From contig CM051512.1 of the NCBI GenBank assembly GCA_028015205.1, positions 7,872,255-7,936,254 of the forward strand: a DNA stretch of 64,000 nt, given 5' to 3'. The position numbers were made by a program, and so were the translations under genes. Positions 48,171 to 59,109 of the stretch are shown here, piece after piece (the stretch's first letter is position 1; every line of letters begins with the position of its first letter). Source of the stretch: Mytilisepta virgata (lineage: Eukaryota; Mollusca; Bivalvia; Mytilida; Mytilidae). The notes beneath the pieces are model-generated. The model saw only the letters and a list, made by a program, of their open reading frames with translations. It did no database searches and was not told the origin of the DNA.

Positions 48171-51100
48171 ATGGAGGGTAAACAAGCAGAAGCTCTAAAA
48201 GTTACCTTACAGGGGCATAATTTATTATTATTAGGACAAAGTGGAACTGGCAAGAGTTATGTGGTTGGAGAAATTTGCAAGAAACTAAAGAAGAGGGGTA
48301 AATCTGTGAGCATAACAGGATCAACAGGGGTGGCGTCACTAAATGTTGAAGGGAAAACGATTCACACATGGTCAGGAATAAGAGATGGCAGATTTTCAAA
48401 TGAAGAACTTATTCGAAAAATATCTGTTGATGAACACTTTCAGAAATATAAATTTAATATACAAAGTACTGATTGCCTCATTATAGATGAAATATCTATG
48501 CTTTCAGCCAAATTGTTTGGTCAAATTGAATTTATTTGCAGAAAAATTAAAAACAATGACTTGTACTTTGGTGGCATTCAAGTGGTAGCTTCAGGTGATT
48601 TTATTCAACTACCCCCTGTTCCTGATAATTTAAAAGAAGATCCTGGTGAATTTTGTTTCAAGTGTCCGGTATTCTCATGTGTCTTTAAACACAGAATTGT
48701 TCTTGATAATGTAATGAGACAAGATGAACCTGACTTTGTCAAAGCTATTAATGACATATCAAAAGGAGATCTACCGGAAGATACATTAAATTTATTAAAA
48801 AGATTGCAAAGGACTCTTCCCCAAGGAGAAAAACCAGTTCGTCTATTTGCCCGAAACTTTGATCGTGAAGTGTACAATGCTACATGTTTAATGGATTCAG
48901 ACCGGGAAATGAAAATATATGACGCGCTTGATGAAGGGGACTCCGGAATGTTAGAAAAACTTTCTGTATCAAAACAATTACATTTAAAATTAAATAGTCC
49001 TGTTATGCTTATAAAGAATTTAAGCTCAAATCTTGTAAATGGTCTACAGGGGGTGGTTGTTGCCATGGAGAATGATACCGTTACTGTTAAATTAAAAACA
49101 ATTACTGCTGAATAGAAAAGAGAAACTTTTACTGTCTATAGCTCAATTGAGAATAAGGTTGTTGCTAGCAGACATCAAATACCTTTAGTTTTGGCTTATG
49201 GGATGACAATACACAAAGCGCAAGGTCTGACAATGGATAGATTGGTAGTTGACTGCTCCAATATTTTTAAACCAGGCCAACTTGGTGTTGCTGTCGGGCG
49301 TGCAAGAAAGAAGATCGGATTGCAGTTAATTAATTTTAAACCCAGTGCAGTTATTAAACATGACAAGTCAATGTTTGAATTTTATGACCAACAATCCTTC
49401 CCATTTTGTGATAATTTGTTAGATTGTTGTAAAATTTCCTATTCAGTAATTAATGAATTATGTGAAGAGATGCAAGAGACTGGCAGTGATTCAGAAATGT
49501 CAGATTTCAGCTGTGCAGAGTTGGAAAGAATTGACATGATGTTGGATACATGTACATTAAGTAATGAAGGTGTATCAAGTTTAGTTTCTACCATAGTTGA
49601 AACAGAAATTGAGACAGATGATATATCAGAATTTCCATTAACTGTAAATGACATTAAATGCTGTATACCTGAACTTCTAATTACTCAGGAACAAAAGATG
49701 ATTCATGACAAGCGCAATAATTTAATATCACAGTATGAATATCTTTTTAAAGAACCTTTTTCAAACTATGTCAGAATTATTTGTCAAATATTGTGGTGAC
49801 ATTGAAAGTAAACATACTGATTCAAAAACTTGGACAAAATACTACACTGAACTGTACAAATTTTCTGGATCTAAAGAATATATTGCTTTCATTGAAAGAT
49901 GTTTGAACATAACACCAGAAGAAAATGATTTTACTGTTTTCAGTAAAATATTTGACTTTGTTTCACTTTTTGTATTGCAAAAGAAAACAGATCACTTAAA
50001 AGGCAAAAGTACAAAACATCAAGAAAAATATCCAACTACTGATGCAGCAGGGCTAGGGAAGTTGAGGTATATTGCAGGCAGATGTGTAGCTAAATCAAAA
50101 TTTCATTTTATGCAGATAGGTAGGAACAACATGTACCACAAAAAGAAATTGAAACTTGTTTCAGAATGCTTTTTGAAGGTGAGAATTTTAGACCATTTCA
50201 CTTCTAGTTATGCAGACTTGTGCGAAAACAGCAAATGTAAAGAAAAGTTAGAGGAAACTAAAAGAAAACAAAATCTGACACAAGGTTTAACAAACATTAA
50301 AGACAATGTGCTAGATTTTTTTGTAGAACTGGACAAATGCCGGTCATTAGTTGAAAATGAAAAAAACGTTTCATCTGCAAGGATCAAATACTTTGAATTT
50401 TGTTCGAGATCATCTTTTGTGTAGTGTACCTCTTTATCAACAGTTCAAATCTTTAATGGAACATTTTGACCTCAGTGTAATGTATGTCAGAGTTGATGAG
50501 GCTTTAGCACAGAGCTGCTTAAGAGAATTGTTTGCTGATCTAATTCTGAGATTCTGTCGTGTTGCGGACAACCAATTTAGAAAAGATCTTATTAGATCAT
50601 TTGGATTATCAAAATCTGAAGCGCTCAGAAAAAGGGTAGTTGATACAAAAAGTAAGAAGGACAGTACACAACAAAAACTTAATATGTCATATATTTTGAA
50701 AGACAGCTCTAGTAATAAAATAAGTTCTCATTTAAAACTGAAATCCAATATTTGTGATTGTGGTATATCAGCATTTGATAATTTCACCAAGAAGCAACTT
50801 GTGATTCTTTGTAAAGCATACAATGTACAAATTGTAAATCGAGATGTCAAAAAAGTTATTTGTGAAAAGTTACAATCAGTTATTCAATCAATGTCTTTGA
50901 TTCCAAATGTTAAAGAGTTACTTCAAGAAGATGAACTTTCAGAAATTAACCTATCATCAGATCAACAACCATCAACATCAAGAACATGTAGTGTGTCTGT
51001 AGTCCAGATGGAAAGAGGTTTGTCTGAAGAATCCAAAACTGTACAGAAAAACAAAGCTCCTGCTAAAAGAAAAAGAAGGAAATATTTAGTAAGCTGTAAA

Positions 51101-51307
51101 AGAAGAAAAAAAAGTAAAACTACTGTTCAGTCTAAAGAGGAAGATGACACAGTTTGCACAAAATGCAATAGAAAAAGTGATGACGATGATTGGATACAGT
51201 GTGATATTTGTGATAAGTGGTATCACAGAGCATGTCAGAACATTAATTAAGAAACTTATGCAAATTTTGGAGAGGAAGACTGGTATTGCCTGGATTGTTG
51301 TGAATGA
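48171..51307 (+). pseudogene. PIF1-like helicase with SAP-like and PHD parts, frame disrupted
   Basis: The start is ATG 48171, ten bases after a good splice acceptor. Motifs in order: Walker A GQSGTGKS (residues 22-29), the PIF1 block STGVASLNVEGKTIHTWSGI (51-70), DEISM (106-110), SGDFIQLPPV (141-150), VMRQDEPDF (181-189) and SPVMLIKNLS (276-285). A TAG follows (49113-49115). The same frame continues with LAYGMTIHKAQGLTMDRL and GQLGVAVGRARK, the last SF1B motifs. The frame then shifts between 49735 and 49799 and again between 50351 and 50424, both next to A/T runs. The C-terminal part has a SAP-like helix pair (FTKKQLVILCKAYNVQ), a Lys/Arg-rich stretch and a PHD finger (CTKC...CDIC..WYHRAC), cut by TAA (51248-51250). 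It resumes in frame with EEDWYCLDCC to TGA 51305. The helicase would unwind DNA, and the PHD may bind chromatin (inference). Both stops could be CAG/CAA to T changes. Confidence 0.88.
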
Positions 51308-51985
51308 TGTAAGCAAATTGGTAACTACTGGTAAATTCATCATAAATAGTAGAACCTATTTTTTGGGACCACTTATCGCAGGCTCTTTCTTTTCTCAGTA
51401 AAAAAAAAATTACTACATGTATACTCTGTGACAAAAGAAAGGATACACTTTTTTGTTTTAATTGACTACATTGGAAGATTAAATTTACTTTAGAATTTTT
51501 CTGCAGTGTAACAATAATCTGTTTTTTAATTTCCTGAATCCTTTTTTTCGTTTCTTAAAGTTTCAAGAATTTCACCACTGCTTAAAAGGAGATTTAATGT
51601 TTTCTCTGGTCAGAAAATTGAGGTTAGAGCTATAGCATTGAATTTTTGTCAAATCTTATGTTAAAATATGCTGAAAAAATTAAGAAATTCACATTTACTT
51701 GAAAACAGGGGAAAATATACAGTATGTACTTTAAAAAATATAATTGTCCGAGATTGTATCCTTTCTTTCGTCGCCCAGTATACATTTAGTATTTAGTATT
51801 TTTTACTGGGATTTCGCAAATCCAAGAAACCAATCTTATTAGTGAGAAATTGGGTTTGAATTGTGACCTTTGACCTTTAGATATTCAACAAACCAAAATT
51901 AAATTACTACATGGTTTTATCTTTTTTTTATTAAAATGATTTTTTAAACGATGAGTTTTTTTTACCATACTATACATCTTGGAAT
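51308..51985. other. Spacer between the convergent transposon genes
   Basis: AT-rich shared 3' region of the helicase (plus) and transposase (minus) genes. No coding signal seen. Confidence 0.5.
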
Positions 51986-53624
51986 TTATAATCTTAATTT
52001 CTTTTGTGGAACATCGGCAACAAATGGTCTTGCACCTTTTCCTCCTGAGTTGCACTTTCTTGATATTGTTGCTTCTCCTAAAATTACACTATTAATGCCA
52101 GTCCTGTAAGAATTGTATGTTGGATTTGTTGCAGCACCGTGATAAAGTCCACGTTGTTGGCAGAATACGTTTTCAATTATATCACTATTGAGACGTGTAG
52201 GAACAATTTCAGTATGTAGGTCTTCAATGCACATTTTAGTTAGGGACATGAAACCATGGTACATAAAATCTAGGTCCTCTCTTGTCTCCATTGTCATAAG
52301 ACTTTTGTAACGCTTACTAATAGTGTTTGATTGGCAAGTTTGTTTCTCCCATGATTTAAACCAGTTGTAACATAGTGTTAATTTTTTCAGTCTTTCATCA
52401 CACATTTCTTTTACTGGTCTCTCATCTGTATAAAATGAAACAAGGAAACTAGTATGCTCAAGAAGTTGGATAACTGCAGTTAAAGCCTGTTGTCCAGCTT
52501 CACCAAGGGATTTCTGGTAAGTTTTCATCAGATGTAACATATCAACATTTAATGTATCAAAAGCCAGTTTGTTTCTCATTTTTTGAGCATTGTTCGGAAA
52601 TAGGTGTTCATCTGTCAGTTTATTATGAATTGGAAAGGAATGACAGCTTCTGTCCCATTGATATGCATCAACCCACATTTGCCAATTAATAGTATAGTTA
52701 TCTACAGTTAGAAGTCTTTGATGGTGTTCTTTAATTCCACTACTAAGCAAGCTGTTGCGTATTTTTTTAATGAGGTGGCATGGGTCCATTATGAAAATTA
52801 GTTTCCTAAATGGGTTCCTGTAATGTGAAGCAACCATGTTTGTACATAAGGGATCATCTTCAGGAAAGTGCATTTTCAAAAATGCTCTGTTGTTACTGGA
52901 CCCATCAACACAACAGTATATTGGTTTAAAGTTCCACTCGAATAAAGCATCAACACACTTCCATGTGGATACAAAAATATCAGCAGGAGCAGCCTGCGTG
53001 TTTGGATAATTGGCAAAAGGCCAACGAAAGCCAGTTAAACCGTGAAATACATATTGTAATACATGATCTGCCAGTTTATTTGTACAATTCCCCTCATTTG
53101 CGTTGTGCATAATCATTATATCTGGCTCACAATCAACAAGCCCAACTAAAATACTATCTTTCCCATTATTAACTATTTGTATATCCTCCTGGATAGACAT
53201 CTCATCAAGTATCAATCCTCCATAAAACCCTTTTTCACAAACTTTTTGTCGAATTGCTTCTTGGTGCATCCATGACATCATATCAGGAATTATACCAGGC
53301 TTTTGTTTTATAGCATTTTTATATAAATACAGAAGACCCTCTGATGGAAGATTTAGCCAGGCATTCTTTGTTATATCCCTATATGCTGAAGGGTTCCTAT
53401 TGTAAAGTGTCAACGTCATGCGAATTACTTCCTTTGGCCATCTCATACCTTTTGATTTACATTCTGAAGCTTTTATTTGAGAAGCTATTAGAGTGAACTG
53501 ATTTTCGTTTAAATTTGGAGCGATTTTTTTCAAATTTTCTGCAATGTCTAATTTTGTGGACATACATGGATTTATATTCTCTTTTTCAGGATTTACATGG
53601 TGGTTTTTGTGCTTATTTGACTTC
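51986..53624 (-). CDS. P-element/THAP9-type transposase, main exon
   Basis: An open frame of 525 codons from ATG 53563, open further upstream to a likely acceptor, CGCTTTAG (exon start ~53624). The N-terminal part has the family's helical block (MTLTLYNRNPSAYRDI, residues 49-64), then the first RNase H strand GLILDEMSIQEDI with candidate catalytic D120. CCVDGSSNNRAF (D220) and FIMDPCHLIKKIRN (D260) follow, and LNSDIIENVFCQQRG supplies candidate E464. The stretch between is long enough for the GTP-binding insertion known in P and THAP9. I do not assign the second catalytic Asp between D220 and D260. The frame is undamaged to its stop, in contrast to the neighbouring helicase. It would cut and join the element ends in the nucleus. 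Confidence 0.88.
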
Positions 53625-53728
53625 CTAAAGCGTTATGGTTCGAACATTGTTTACAAGAAGAGGAAATTGAATTCATTTGAAGAACTCTAAAGCACTCAAT
53701 ATGTCTGATGACAGTCTTTTTTCAGTAC

Positions 53729-54338
53729 CTATGGAACATTTATTTCGTTTACACATTTTTGTCCATAAGAGTAAATATCTTTTTCTGATGATTCAAGTAC
53801 ACTGCCATGGCAGAGGGATAGTGTTTTTAAGCAGCGGAAAAGTGCAGAAAGTGATGTCTTGTTAAATCGTACTTTTGTACAGATGAGATATTTAGAAATG
53901 TCCACTTGTTTTCCAGCCACAAATACTTGAATTGACCCACAATTAACAATGTTTAACTGAGTTAGTACCGAGTTACAATTAAATTTTTCTGCAGATAAAC
54001 TGCCTAAGCTTATTACTTTGTCAGATTTCTCCAAAACATTCCATTCAGGGGGAATCCATTTAGGAATGTCTATAAAATTTATGTCAAATTCAGGCATAAT
54101 TGTCATTGATTCAATTTTAAGTCCTTTCACAGATTTTTTATATGACCCGTTTTCCTTTATCTGTGATTTTTTCACTAGTGGAAACATTTTTTGGAGCATC
54201 TTAAATAAACTGCTTTGACTGCATATTTTCTCAACATTTGGAAACAGTCCTGAGGCCTTTTGATATATGCTTTCAAAAGAAATATTGGTTCCATAAAGGG
54301 ATGCAAAATATTTATCTTCAGTGATATTTTCTGATAAC
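53729..54338 (-). CDS. Upstream exon of the transposase gene (N-terminal region, no recognised domain)
   Basis: After a strong acceptor (TGTTTTGTTGTTGCAG, to 54339) an open frame of about 200 codons begins LSENITEDKYFASLYG and ends at a TAG near 53729. It contains KWIPPEWNVLEK and VFVAGKQVDISKYL but no THAP zinc-finger pattern (C-x2-4-C...C-x2-H). I could not find an in-phase donor to the main exon (acceptor phase needs two leftover bases). So either the junction is elsewhere, a base was lost, or this is a separate small protein. Frames on the opposite strand here are shadows. Confidence 0.5.
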
Positions 54339-55591
54339 CTGCAACAACAAAACATTGAGATCATTGAGCAATTTCAACACTTAAGAACAATTATAATCTT
54401 TAATCCAAAATATAATTGTCCAACCTTCATCTCTTAAGCACGAAGTATTTACTTTCCGGGGTTTTTTTTTTTTGGGGGGGGGGTTGTTGGGATTTTTTTT
54501 GAAAAAAATATTCTGATTCCTATTTTTGCTGAAAAAAATTTTTTTTATTTCCAACTGTGCAGTAAAAAAATAAAATATCCCCGCACTCTGACATTGCAAC
54601 AATTTTTTTCATTCGTTTAAATTAGAAAAAAAAAATATTGAGCTCGGACCTGATACGAAAAAAAAATTCGCAGAGAGCGTGAAAAAAAATTCTGTTCAGA
54701 CCAAAAATCCCAGGCCCACCCCTGATAAGAAAATGGTCTGTGCCTAAAAGTTGTCAAGTTTTCTTTTATTGGTAAATATTTTTTCCTTTAAAAAATTTGT
54801 TTAATTTTGGGCAAAACATGACCCCCTTTTGTGTTGAAAATGACCCTTTTGCACATTTTTTCGATTGAGATTTGCAGATCTTTAATTATTAATAGCGCAT
54901 TCCAAGATGCTTCCTGCTTTTTGGCTAAGCATGTACCATTTAGGAGATATTGTCATGGAGTCGGAATAATGTACATGGGTGACAAAAAATCATGACTTGT
55001 CTAACTGCAGACAGTTACTTCAATGTGCTAGCACTATAAAGATATAATCTATCATGTTGGTCAAGTACAAAGCAAACATAAGAAATCATACATATAAGTG
55101 TTGTAGCAGCCATGATATAGCTGAACATTTTCTCATTTTTTTTTTTTTTTCTGATACAAGCGCCTGTGCTTTTGCATTTAAACAACATACACTCACTCAT
55201 TTGCAAGATAATATGATTATTTTGCTGTAAATGATCGTTATTGTATTTACCATGTGCAGAAAGGAGTTTCCACAGACGTATGATGTTCATCCATTGTCAA
55301 TACTTGAAGAAAGTAACCTGTTTTGGTTTACAAAAGAAACGTTTAATATTCAAAATTTCCCGGGAAAACACATTTGGACTCTTAAATGAAAAGTCCAGAA
55401 AACTTCCGAAAAGCTGGATTTTTTTCGTTCTATAAATAGAACTCCATCAACTCATCAAATAAAATGAATTTATTTATCAGCAGCGATTTATTATTACTTC
55501 TTCATACCATTGTTTATCAATTAATTAATCATGACAAAAGAACAAAGAAAGAATTTTTTTAAACAGTTCATTTTCTTTATTTTAATTTTTT
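54339..55591. other. Upstream part of the transposase side; repeats, no clear first exon
   Basis: Contains T/A/G-rich low-complexity sequence (54460-54560), the words 'caaaaatcccaggcccaccc' of a common mussel repeat, and an inner terminus-like motif at 55151-55168. A THAP or other DNA-binding first exon was looked for on the minus strand and not found. Confidence 0.4.
55151..55168 (-). repeat. Inner copy of the transposon terminus motif
   Basis: CTGATACAAGCGCCTGTG differs from the outer end (CTGAGACAAGCGCCTGTG) at one base and is likewise preceded by a T run. It may be a transposase binding site or the end of a second, nested element. The octamer CTTTTGCA after it (55169-55176) also occurs at 54846-54853. 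Confidence 0.7.
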
Positions 55592-55896
55592 TATTTGCTC
55601 CTTGTCTTCAAATTTGCAGTTTATTGTAGTTGTGATCAAGAATGTACGTTTGACCGATTTCATATGGATATAGCGCTGTTGATTTGAAAGTAAAGTAGGC
55701 GTGTCATACATCATTGTGTTGATAAATTAATATTTTTTTTATTGATCCAAACGTTTTGAGCGATACCGAAAGGTGGAAGCGATAATTCATTGGAAATCGA
55801 AGCAGGCACGTAAAATTGTGTTGCCCGAGTTGGGGACCTTTTCTTTTCTCTTGGCATATATAGTTTTTTTTTTTTTTTCTGAGACAAGCGCCTGTG
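55592..55896 (-). repeat. Right terminal inverted repeat
   Basis: Inverted match to 46815-47119. Differences seen are A-run length and a few substitutions near the inner end. Ends ...CTGAGACAAGCGCCTGTG. Confidence 0.95.
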
Positions 55897-55904
55897 ATCG
55901 TTTA
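55897..55904. repeat. Target site duplication, right
   Basis: ATCGTTTA, identical to 46807-46814. Confidence 0.93.
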
Positions 55905-56265
55905 TTTTTAACCACGCGTTTTGCCGCCTATTCGGCTAATTCGTAAATTTAGTATTATTGATACCTCTTTAGGAAATATACTCTTTTTGGGGCAGCTGAT
56001 AAAATCCAGGGGGTAAGGGGTATGACGCTTTTTCCCAACAATATTTCCATAAGCCATTTGAAAATGAACATAAAACCCATACAAGTTTACAGTTAATACT
56101 GCATGTAAATTATAATAACAATGCTTTCGAGATGGGGAAAAAACAACTTTTTACTTCTGCCCCCATCAACGTTACAAATAACTGTACCCGTAAGAATTTA
56201 TTCTGATCAATTATAATTATGACTAAAGTCAAATATCTGATTGTCTCTTGACCGTTCAGGCAACG
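55905..56265. other. No gene seen
   Basis: AT-rich spacer. Confidence 0.4.
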
Positions 56266-56269
56266 AAAT

Positions 56270-56870
56270 GGCCATACAGTGCATCAAATGTATTCGGTAT
56301 TTTGTGATACATTTTATAAGTACCATTAGGTCTATGTCACTGCAGGTGGAATGCAAGTCCCCGGGGACATTATCAGCCCAGTAGCCAGAATTTCTATGTC
56401 ACTGCAGGTGGAATGCAAGTCCCCGGGGACATTATCAGCCCAGTAGCCAGAATTTTTTCCTGGCATGATTCATTACATAAATACCTTTAAATTTTCCGTT
56501 AAAAATTTGACAAAAATTTAATCATAAATTTCTAAGGCTCTTCCTTTTGATGCAGAGGAAACACTTATATGAGTTTGGATTCCTGTTTGTTTTAATGGTT
56601 TTGGGTTTCGATGGTTGTGCTTATTAATTCATCATTATATCTTTAACCGGATTTCCAAAGTGTATCAAATTTATTCGGTATTTTGTGATACATTTTATTA
56701 GTACCAATGGGTCTTTGTCACTGCTGGTGGACTGCAAGTCCTCGAGGACATTATCAGCCCTGTAGCCAGAATTTCTTATTTGGCATGATTCATCAACGAA
56801 ATGGCCATACAGTGCATCAGATTTATTCGGTATTTTGTGATACTGTTTTATTAGATCTTTTTGATAAAAC
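56270..56870 (-). repeat. Dispersed repeat B, rearranged copies
   Basis: 'tattcggtattttgtgatac' occurs three times (~56291, ~56670, ~56824). 'ggacattatcagccc' occurs three times, and the ~56530-56700 part is the reverse complement of 30390-30610. The block looks like several insertions or duplications of one family. Confidence 0.8.
56331..56454. repeat. Perfect 62-bp tandem duplication
   Basis: 'tctatgtcactgcaggtgga' through 'cagtagccagaattt' is repeated directly with no visible change, so the duplication is recent. Confidence 0.9.
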
Positions 56871-57259
56871 AGTAATTCCAATGTTGACTTATGGATCAGA
56901 GCTATGGTGGTATGAAAATATTGATATTTTGGGAAAGCTACACGTGAAATTTTGCAAGTTATTATTAAATCTTAAAACCGCCACTCCGAACTTTATGATA
57001 TATGTAACATGTAAAATAGATCAGTTATAGGATAATATTAGCGATTCCAAAAAGGACCCAGAATGACATTGATAATTTATATGACAATTTTGTAAGTATT
57101 ATTAAAGATGAAATGGAGAATAAATTATCAAAGAAAACCGTTAAACTTCGGGATGATATAAGTAATAAATTAAGGAGGCGACGAATCGAACGGTGGAATC
57201 CAGAACTCGCTGAACTTTGGAATAACTTATGCGAGGCAGAAGATAACAGGTTAAAATAG
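56848..57259 (+). pseudogene. Scrambled non-LTR retrotransposon ORF2 fragments
   Basis: 56848-57030 reads LFDKTVIPMLTYGSELWWYE then LHVKFCKLLLNLKTATPNFM. That is the typical end of a non-LTR reverse transcriptase domain ('vl.YGsE.W'), closed by a TAG. 57065-57259 reads DIDNLYDNFVSIIKDEM then RWNPELAELWNNLCEAED, typical of the linker between endonuclease and reverse transcriptase, which normally lies upstream. The order is therefore inverted relative to an intact ORF. No catalytic YADD box is present. The minus frames at 57025-57335 are shadows. Confidence 0.68.
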
Positions 57260-57260
57260 A

Positions 57261-58135
57261 CCAGAAGGGATAGGGTGATATGATAATATGAGGCCAACAC
57301 CAAAAGTTAAAACATAAATTACTGATTTTAAACATCCTATAAGATTATTAGGACAAACGAAAAAGACTCTCACGTATCGAATGCCACAGTATTATGGACT
57401 TTAAATGTCTGCATACCAGCAAGAGGTTATATTATTTTACAAATGATGAAGTGTCAGTGAGCTGTCAAATATCTAAAAGTAAATAAAAATCACCCAAAAA
57501 ATAAAATTTTATTTACAACTTCAAACTTTAACTTTGAATTTACATATCAAAATTTTAATGCAAAATTATGAAAAGTCAGGTCATACTCTTTTTTTTTTTC
57601 ATTTGAAAGAAAAAACATATACCTCAGCTCATTATGTTTGGACCTGGAAAAAGGATTCTTGTTCAGTTTTTATGAATTTCAAAACTTTTAGTCCCTTTTA
57701 ATGGATAAATTTAAAATGTCCATGCATGCATTGTTTGTCAAGACACGTACAGTCAGTGGCCATTAATGAGTCGGAACAAGGACATTTTCCTATATATTAC
57801 ATACAAAACCACATTTTTGTTTGACATTTTGTCATGAAGTTATTTCAACTGTATCATGCCGTCATGTTCCCTATGGTCCTCCGTGTCCGAATTCATTCAC
57901 CTCTTTTTAGATAATGACAGATTTCCAGTTAGAAATCAAAATCCGCGGACCTTTTTTCAAACTTGTATACGAAAATTACGCCAACAAACTGGCCGAAAAA
58001 ATGGATAATTAAAATATAGATAACTTACAAGGAATTCATCACATTTATTGGGTTCGATCTTATTGTGTTTTTAATTTCATTTCAATTTACTGATTTTCCA
58101 GGTAATACATGGTTTTGGTCGGTTTCTGGAGGTTA
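57261..58135. other. No gene seen
   Basis: AT-rich spacer. Confidence 0.4.
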
Positions 58136-58139
58136 ATTT

Positions 58140-58310
58140 GACAAGAATATATATGTGTTTTACAGGAAAGTACGGCCGGTGTTCGGAATTCAGAGGGTCC
58201 GGTTTTCAGAGGTTTTTTTTTACTTGAATATATAGGCAAAAATTCCGGACCGAAAGTAAATTTCGGTTTTCAGGGGGCCGGTTTTCGGGGATTCCACTGT
58301 ATAGAGCTTA
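58140..58310. repeat. 'ggttttcagaggt...gggattccactgta' repeat
   Basis: 'gtgttcggaattcagagggt' and 'cggttttcagggggccggtt' followed by 'gattccactgta' are familiar from a common marine invertebrate repeat. 58311-59105 shows no gene. Confidence 0.5.
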
Positions 58311-59109
58311 AAAGCGAGTTTTGAAGTTAAATCTCTTCAGATCTCTTTAGTGTTTGAAATTGAGGGAGTCATCACATTCCTTAAGTTTTTATTTATCCTT
58401 GAGATTTTGAGGACGTTGACACATTCCTTTAGTTTTAATAACTGACACACCTATTATATGTCTGCAGTGTAATACATGTATATTTATAATTTTGTTTGGT
58501 GGGCTTTGTTGGCAAATTGCGTTTTTGTTGCCATAGTAATTGTTCTTTGAAATGGTGCTTTCTCTGTCTAATCATTATTCCGCCAAATCAATAGGAGCCT
58601 CTGGAGGGTAACACACTTATATTTACTCCCTAATAATAAAAAGAATTATCTAGGGCTCTGTATTATGAATTTTTTCATTAATGCAGGTAGAACCTTAAAG
58701 AAACAACAATTTGTAAATTTTGAAAACAACTTTGAATTAAATTTAACAAATTATTGTAATACTGAACAATAAAAGTGTTCGAAAAACCATTTCCAATATC
58801 GTTCGTGCCAACATACAATTAACACATGACTGACATGAGAAAAAAATACATTTTTCTTGTAAAAAGTGGAAGAAAAGTAGATAAGTTACAACCACTTTTA
58901 AATTCTATTGAAAATAACATACCTAAGCTGAACGAATAAAAAAATCCTATCATTTGCTAATTAATTTTACCACGTTTTGAATTTTCATAAACAAATTTCA
59001 ACATACATGACATAAGAATATTTCATTTTTTATTGTAAACATATCTCGACGATTTTAAGTTCCGTGAAAACTCGCATATATATAGAAGTAAAGGTGTTTA
59101 TGTCTCAAC

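Larger units (their letters stand above)
46815..55896. mobile_element. Complete P-superfamily DNA transposon carrying a PIF1-PHD helicase gene
   Basis: A 9,082-bp unit bounded by ~305-bp terminal inverted repeats that differ at only a handful of positions, with CA...TG ends and a perfect 8-bp target duplication. Inside are two convergent genes: a PIF1-family helicase with SAP-like and PHD parts on the plus strand (48171-51307), and a P/THAP9-type transposase on the minus strand (51986-54338). Classical P elements have 31-bp terminal repeats and a transposase only, so both the size and the second gene are unusual. The near-identical repeats point to a young insertion. The disrupted helicase frame suggests that this copy may depend on others, or that the frame holds sequencing errors. 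No Rep/HUH protein, integrase or polymerase is visible, so a Helitron or Polinton is unlikely. Confidence 0.92.

Noticed and set aside
46815..55896. Helitron or Polinton identity for the large transposon
   Set aside because: A PIF1-type helicase is present, but there is no HUH Rep, integrase, protease or polymerase B. Long inverted repeats with an 8-bp duplication do not fit Helitrons, and a P-type transposase is present.
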